From Thermoplasmata archaeon (GTDB lineage: Archaea; Thermoplasmatota; Thermoplasmata; Thermoplasmatales; GCA-001856825): DNA of 49,505 bases. The stretch spans positions 1-49,505 of the forward strand of contig JAKAUZ010000076.1 in the NCBI GenBank assembly GCA_021817415.1, in the 5' to 3' direction. Each line of letters begins with the position of its first letter. Positions within the stretch are counted from its first letter, which is position 1. Made by a program: the position numbers and the translations under genes. This document shows positions 44,886 through 49,505 of this stretch, one piece after another. The notes beneath the pieces were generated by a model. The model was not told where the DNA came from and did no database searches. It worked only from the letters and a program-made list of their open reading frames with translations.

Positions 44886-44897
44886 TTCTTATATATT
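44886..44897 (+). promoter_or_regulatory. TATA-like box of the second surface-protein gene
   Basis: TTCTTATATATT, centred about 27 bases before ATG 44920, with no Shine-Dalgarno. In contrast to its paralogue at 249 this gene seems leaderless. Confidence 0.65.
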
Positions 44898-44919
44898 AAT
44901 ATTCAATAAATTATTCGCA

Positions 44920-47900
44920 ATGAAGACTAATAAAGAAAATTCTAAGACTCAAACATTCAGAAACAAAAAAATAATGACGATATTTCTTACGGCTATAATG
45001 ATTCTCAGCGTGCTAATGATCTTGACCGTCGGTACGCAGCCATCGTATGCAGCAAGCGGCTCAGTCACATACGATCCATCTGTATTCACCAACGGGCAGT
45101 CCACCCTTGTGGTAGCGAATGGCGGATCATTCACTGCCGGTTCTACAGTCTACTTCTATGTGAGCTCCACAGACACCTTTGGAACTTCTTCCGCTCAGGT
45201 TGGCTCCTATACACTTCCAACTGGAACTACTAGCTTATCTAATGCTGTGTTCCACCTTACAATATCTGAAACACCTGGCACGTACTACATAGCTGCATCC
45301 GACGACAACAGGGCAACCTTCACGTCCGGTTCCCAGATCGTTGTGACTGCTCTTTTACCATCCATAAGGATGTCATCTTCTGCACCTGCCGGAGGTACGG
45401 CAACCGTAACAGGCAGCCAGTTTGATCCCGGATCTACAGTGGATATCTATCTGCAGTATGCAGGCGGACAGGAGGTCGCGAGCAACGTGCTGGCAGCGAC
45501 CGGAAACTTCTCGACGACAATCAGCATTCCCAACGCATTGTATCAAACATCTTCCACTTACTACGTTGTTGCACAGGAAGTTTCCTCATCCTCCCTTAAC
45601 AGCGGAATAACTGCTTCCACATCATTCACTGCCCTGTCATCTGTGAGTGTATCGCCAAAGGATATTCCAATGTCTGCATCCTCCACAATCGTGATCAACG
45701 GCTACGGTTTCTATCCTGGAGCTTCAATATCTGCTAATTCAGTGACACTAACAGCACAATCAGGAAGTATAACAGGGGAATCAAACAGTGCAACTACTGT
45801 CAATTCGAACGGCCAATTCTCTATGACCGTGACCTTTGACTCAGCAACCGCTAACGGAGGAGCGGTAACTGTAGGGATAAGCACGAGTCCTTCCTCATCT
45901 TCATCTTCTTTCCCAAGTGCTTTCTATATTTCACAACAGAATGCAACGTTGCTGGGATTCAATTTCGCAGTCACCCCTACAACTGGCTCAACCTACAACG
46001 TAGGGGATTCATTCACCGCAACCGTATACAATTTCCCCGCATCACAGAACGTTGAATTCTATCTCGGAACAACTGAAGTAGGATCAACTTCAACAGACGG
46101 CAATGGGTATGGCCAGGTCACATCAACTATCCCTGCACTTCCTGGAAACACTTACTATCCAACAGCTGTGGTGAGCTCCATGGGCCTGTACAAACAGTCC
46201 ACTTTAATAACAATCTCCCCAGATTTCATGGTTTCAAATCCTGGCAATGTCATAATGACAAGCAATCCATCTGAGTATATTCCATCTGACGCCGTGCTCA
46301 CTGTCATAGCTTACGGGCTGAATCCTTCTGATACTTACAACCTCGATGACTCAATTGTAGCATTAAATGGAGTCTATTCCTCTGGAGCATCCAATCTCGA
46401 GACGTCCATATCTGTGGGAACTGCAAGTTCAAACGGAATCTACCCGGCTGCAAATGGAACTCTGATATTCAGCTACAGTCCCGCATATACCACCACAACT
46501 TCAGGATCAACAGCAACCTTGACGATGACTGGTGTTTCTGCCTACGATGGTTATACTTTCAGCTACAGGACAATAGGTACTCCAACAGTATCTTCCCCTT
46601 CATCATTCGGCATTTTGACCCAAGGGACGAGCAGCACAAGCCTGACGATCAGCGGTTTGATACCGTTTGAATCGCCTGTGTATCCCGGGATATCCTATTA
46701 CTACTCTGCTTACATTGGGTCAACGTCTCTATCCCTGACTTTCAACAGCATCACTAGCACAAGGATATATGCGAGCGGAGGGTCATTCAGCGGTACATTC
46801 ACCGTCCCATATCTCTCAGGCGCTCTTGATCTAAACATCACCTATTCCGGTGCTACATATTCAAGCAGCATAGCAACCCAATACGTGGTGATATCAACTC
46901 AGAGCACATCTTATTCATCTGGGACTCTGCAAGTAATACCCCTCAGCACAGCCGGCAATTTCGAGGTAGTGGGCAATGACTACTACAACAAGAATCCTAA
47001 ACTCTATTACACCACTTATGCAGGTCCGCAATTGCAGGGAACAGAAAGCCTCACCAATGGTGCGTTTGCTGTACAGATCTCCACCGGAACGAGTAACCCA
47101 GCAGGAACATATTCTGTGTTCACTGAACTTTCCAGTGGAGGGCAGACATATTTTGTCTATTCCTCATACACGGTAACTGCTAACCTCACTCTTCTTACGA
47201 CTTCCTCTGGAACAACTCAGATATACAGCGGTCCAATAGGAACTGCACTATACGTGAAGGCAGGAGGACTTGTAACGCAGAGCTACTACAACGTATTCTT
47301 TGGGCCAACGCTTGAACTTACGGATACTGGGTCAAATCTTGCTGCAGGGACGGACTCGTTTGATGTTCCAACATCCGTTCCTGGAACCCACGCAATTACA
47401 GTGGTTCCATCCGGGTCCACCACTCCCGTTGAGTCTGCAGTGTTTACCGTAGCTTCGAATCCTGACCTGACACTGGTCACGGACAGCAACTACGCGTTCC
47501 CAGGTCAACTGGTGCAATTCACTGTCTCTGGTATGGGAACACCTGCTTTCCCTTCTGGATTTACCACCGGGTCAACTCCTACCTATACAGTTTCTGTTAA
47601 TCTGAATGGAACTCCATATGTATCAGTTCCGGCATTCTTGCTTTCTTCGGGTAAACTAACGGGGTCCTTCCTGATGCCAAATTCGAATCCCGGATCATAT
47701 TATCAACTGACGATGTGGGCTAATGAAACGGCCTCTGGCAGCTACACTTTTTCAACCTCATCAGGCACTCAGACTGGATATACTACGTTGACTGAACCGT
47801 TTCCCCACTCTCAAAGCGGCTACCTTGGGCTCGTTTCAGGCAATGGCGCTTTAGTGACTGGAATATCGCAATCACAGATTGCCCAGCTTGAAACTGATAT

Positions 47901-48444
47901 AAACACAACTCTATCAGTGCCAATTTCTCAGCTGGACGCATCCGTCACTAGCATACAGAACAGCGTTGCCCAGATAACGACTGCTTTCGGTATAATGCAG
48001 GCATCACTAAAGACTATAAATGCAACAGTGACATCAATAAACTCAGGCGTAGCCACACTTCAGACTACTTTAGGGCAAGTTACAACATCACTAAGCTCAT
48101 TGAATTCCACGGTGGTTGCTCTCAACGGAGATACTGCTAAGATCTCTACGGCAGTGGGCGTATTCAGTACTACAATCAATAACATCAACGCTACCGTTAC
48201 ACTCAACAGCGGGAATATAGCGACGATCAAGACAGACTTGGGAACCTTCACGGGAAATGTGACTAGCGTGTCAAACGGAATTGCGACAATACAGACCAGC
48301 CTCGGAACGATAACTGCTAACACACAGTCAACTGCCTTCCCAACCGGAATGCTCTTCATACTGGAGATTGTGATCCTTGTCCTTGCAGTAATTGCGGTCG
48401 CATTTTCTGCATTGGCAATGATGAACACCAGGAAAAAGTACTGA
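44920..48444 (+). CDS. S-layer-like secreted surface protein, paralogue of the one at 249
   Basis: An 1174-residue exported protein. Residues 1-45 form a signal peptide with a long basic start and a cleavage site at SYA-A. The head is Ser/Thr/Gly-rich beta sequence with IPT/TIG-like units (for example INGYGFYPG near residue 263 and VSGMGTP near 868). Residues 965-1135 form a stalk that begins YLGLVSGNGALVTGIS and repeats patterns like IATIQTSLG, with several sequons. A membrane segment near residues 1143-1165 and a basic tail (NTRKKY) end it. Stalk and anchor match the protein at 249-4181 closely, the heads weakly. Likely a second S-layer component or an alternative version of the first. Confidence 0.85.
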   Translation: MKTNKENSKTQTFRNKKIMTIFLTAIMILSVLMILTVGTQPSYAASGSVTYDPSVFTNGQSTLVVANGGSFTAGSTVYFYVSSTDTFGTSSAQVGSYTLPTGTTSLSNAVFHLTISETPGTYYIAASDDNRATFTSGSQIVVTALLPSIRMSSSAPAGGTATVTGSQFDPGSTVDIYLQYAGGQEVASNVLAATGNFSTTISIPNALYQTSSTYYVVAQEVSSSSLNSGITASTSFTALSSVSVSPKDIPMSASSTIVINGYGFYPGASISANSVTLTAQSGSITGESNSATTVNSNGQFSMTVTFDSATANGGAVTVGISTSPSSSSSSFPSAFYISQQNATLLGFNFAVTPTTGSTYNVGDSFTATVYNFPASQNVEFYLGTTEVGSTSTDGNGYGQVTSTIPALPGNTYYPTAVVSSMGLYKQSTLITISPDFMVSNPGNVIMTSNPSEYIPSDAVLTVIAYGLNPSDTYNLDDSIVALNGVYSSGASNLETSISVGTASSNGIYPAANGTLIFSYSPAYTTTTSGSTATLTMTGVSAYDGYTFSYRTIGTPTVSSPSSFGILTQGTSSTSLTISGLIPFESPVYPGISYYYSAYIGSTSLSLTFNSITSTRIYASGGSFSGTFTVPYLSGALDLNITYSGATYSSSIATQYVVISTQSTSYSSGTLQVIPLSTAGNFEVVGNDYYNKNPKLYYTTYAGPQLQGTESLTNGAFAVQISTGTSNPAGTYSVFTELSSGGQTYFVYSSYTVTANLTLLTTSSGTTQIYSGPIGTALYVKAGGLVTQSYYNVFFGPTLELTDTGSNLAAGTDSFDVPTSVPGTHAITVVPSGSTTPVESAVFTVASNPDLTLVTDSNYAFPGQLVQFTVSGMGTPAFPSGFTTGSTPTYTVSVNLNGTPYVSVPAFLLSSGKLTGSFLMPNSNPGSYYQLTMWANETASGSYTFSTSSGTQTGYTTLTEPFPHSQSGYLGLVSGNGALVTGISQSQIAQLETDINTTLSVPISQLDASVTSIQNSVAQITTAFGIMQASLKTINATVTSINSGVATLQTTLGQVTTSLSSLNSTVVALNGDTAKISTAVGVFSTTINNINATVTLNSGNIATIKTDLGTFTGNVTSVSNGIATIQTSLGTITANTQSTAFPTGMLFILEIVILVLAVIAVAFSALAMMNTRKKY

Positions 48445-48469
48445 AATTAGATTCCAATCTTCTTTCCTC

Positions 48470-48492
48470 GTTTTTTCTTTTATAATTTTCCA
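48470..48492 (+). terminator. Poly-T terminator
   Basis: CGTTTTTTCTTTTATAATTTT, 25 bases after the stop codon; T-runs as after the paralogous gene. Confidence 0.6.
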
Positions 48493-48655
48493 CTTTTCTA
48501 GTTTTTCTCATATCAGTCTAAAGCCAATGAATCAGGCTAAGCACTCGATGGCACTTTTGTTGCAAGACAATTTGAAAGGTCTAGTCATTAAGAATGAATT
48601 GATGCTTTCTCGCTGAATAGTTTCCTAAGTAACTTTGGTTGAGGTCTCTAAAAGC

Positions 48656-48664
48656 ATAAATATA
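48656..48664 (+). promoter_or_regulatory. TATA-like box of the tRNA gene
   Basis: ATAAATATA, centred 26 bases before the 5-prime end of the tRNA. Confidence 0.6.
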
Positions 48665-48685
48665 GTACCAGCATCCCTGAACCGA

Positions 48686-48759
48686 AGCGGGGTGGGGTAG
48701 CCAGGCATCCCGACGGGCTCATAACCCGTAGACCGATGGTTCAAATCCATCCCCCGCTA
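48686..48759 (+). tRNA. Initiator tRNA-Met (CAT)
   Basis: A 74-base cloverleaf: acceptor AGCGGGG with CCCCGCT, discriminator A, T-arm GATGG-TTCAAAT-CCATC and an anticodon loop CTCATAA closed by GGG/CCC. The three G-C pairs next to the anticodon loop and the A1-U72 pair mark an initiator rather than an elongator. CCA is not encoded and no intron is visible. Confidence 0.92.
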
Positions 48760-48983
48760 TGCAAAATCACTATTGCACGATTCAAGTGACTACGTTGAGA
48801 ATAGATTATTAGTGCATTAGAGAATGTCGGGCTCCTTGTGTCATCGTCTTTCATCCGGTAGGAGGCATATGATTGCCTGAATGAGCAAAAAAACCTTTCT
48901 CTAAACCTCTTCGACTCATTTAAAATGAGGTGTTCATCTGGAACTATCTTATCATTCATTGTTCAATTAACCGAAGATATAGT

Positions 48984-48991
48984 TTTATATA
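48984..48991 (+). promoter_or_regulatory. TATA-like box of the AbiEii-like gene
   Basis: TTTATATA centred 25 bases before ATG 49013; predicts a leaderless monocistronic or first-gene message. Confidence 0.6.
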
Positions 48992-49012
48992 TCTATTGTT
49001 AATTAAGAATAA

Positions 49013-49505
49013 ATGAAAATCCCTTTAGCCAATCAGCTCAAGAAAAGACAGCAGGTCGAAGTTTCAATTCTTCAAGATGAAATGATTAGGATTGTTTACA
49101 ACATAACAGAGGATTCGGTACTGCACGGTGGGACTTCCGTTTGGAGATGCTACTCTGGTACGAGATTGTCTGAAGACCTAGATTTTTATTCTATGTCGTT
49201 TCCAGATCGAGTTAATAAATTCCGAAGAGAGATTTCAGCCGCCGGTCTGTCAATAACGAAATTGAAGGATACAGGGAATGTCATCTTTTCTCAGATCAAC
49301 GATGGAAGGGTCGAGGTTAGATTAGAGATAAATCACAAACGCAAAGTGGAAGGAATTCCGGTAAAATACGAATTAGCGGAAGGGTCTTACACAGAAGTGC
49401 TCTCCCTTTCACCCAACCAGATTATATTAGAGAAGATTGCGGCATACTCTGACAGAAGATTCGTAAGGGATATCTACGATATCTATCATCTCTCGAGCGT
49501 GACAG
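49013..49505 (+). CDS. AbiEii/AbiGii-family nucleotidyltransferase (cut by window end)
   Basis: 164 codons are visible, open to the window end. The protein begins MKIPLANQLKKRQQ and carries the nucleotidyltransferase motif: HGGTSVWRCYSGTRLSEDLD FY, with the glycine-rich turn and the acidic pair S-E-D-L-D-F that binds metal. Later SPNQIILEKIAAYSDRRFVRDIYDIYHL matches the lysine/aspartate helix of the family. AbiEii proteins are toxins of type IV-like toxin-antitoxin pairs or housekeeping-like nucleotidyltransferases. A partner AbiEi antitoxin is not found upstream; it may lie beyond the window. It follows the initiator tRNA by about 250 bases. Confidence 0.8.
   Translation, partial: MKIPLANQLKKRQQVEVSILQDEMIRIVYNITEDSVLHGGTSVWRCYSGTRLSEDLDFYSMSFPDRVNKFRREISAAGLSITKLKDTGNVIFSQINDGRVEVRLEINHKRKVEGIPVKYELAEGSYTEVLSLSPNQIILEKIAAYSDRRFVRDIYDIYHLSSVT

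Noticed and set aside
1-49505. CRISPR array or Cas genes
   Set aside because: No regularly spaced short repeats and no Cas-like proteins were seen.

Overview
The window looks like chromosome from an archaeon of the Thermoplasmatales type. Evidence: many genes are leaderless, with a T/A-rich TATA-like box about 25 nt upstream of the start codon; poly-T terminators follow the two big surface-protein genes; the initiator tRNA-Met has an A1-U72 pair; the secreted proteins carry a hydrophobic C-terminal anchor and the GLP-x-GT-x-W repeat common in that order. No ribosomal or other core marker is present, so genus cannot be told.

Layout. 0-5.3 kb: tail of an unknown gene, a 1310-residue S-layer-like protein and a second anchored secreted protein. 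5.4-10.6 kb: a membrane GT-C-like protein, a decayed flippase and an intact flippase in inverted orientation. 10.6-19.1 kb: an insertion-sequence graveyard (IS110, IS5/IS4-like, IS4/IS1634-like, IS3 and an ISA1214-like element with small DUF2080 partner) around an acetyltransferase, a methyltransferase, a truncated FkbM methyltransferase and a glycosyltransferase fragment. 19.4-28.5 kb: a minus-strand operon for a CDP-activated 6-deoxy sugar that appears to be C-methylated, plus a GT2-like enzyme and a large membrane protein. 28.6-33.1 kb: O-methyltransferase, glycosyltransferase, damaged methyltransferases and a second copy of the ISA1214-like element. 33.4-37.3 kb: a compact minus-strand operon uxs-ugd-galU plus a CgeB-like glycosyltransferase, predicted to make UDP-xylose. 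37.4-44.7 kb: GT4, GDP-mannose-4,6-dehydratase-like gene, GT2, a dead SDR gene, and the heptose genes hddA, gmhA and hddC-like with an SDR. 44.9-48.4 kb: a second S-layer-like protein sharing the C-terminal stalk of the first. 48.7-49.5 kb: initiator tRNA-Met and the start of an AbiEii-family nucleotidyltransferase.

Taken together this is a surface-glycan locus lying between two paralogous surface proteins. It encodes precursor pathways with three different nucleotides (CDP-, UDP-, GDP-sugars), many tailoring methyltransferases and an acetyltransferase, glycosyltransferases, a flippase and candidate GT-C membrane enzymes. The probable acceptors, inferred only, are N-glycosylation sequons concentrated in the stalks of the two flanking surface proteins. 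The middle third has been heavily reshaped by insertion sequences and holds at least eight broken glycan genes, which suggests rapid turnover of glycan structure. All functions are predicted from motifs and family resemblance read by eye; no database search was run.
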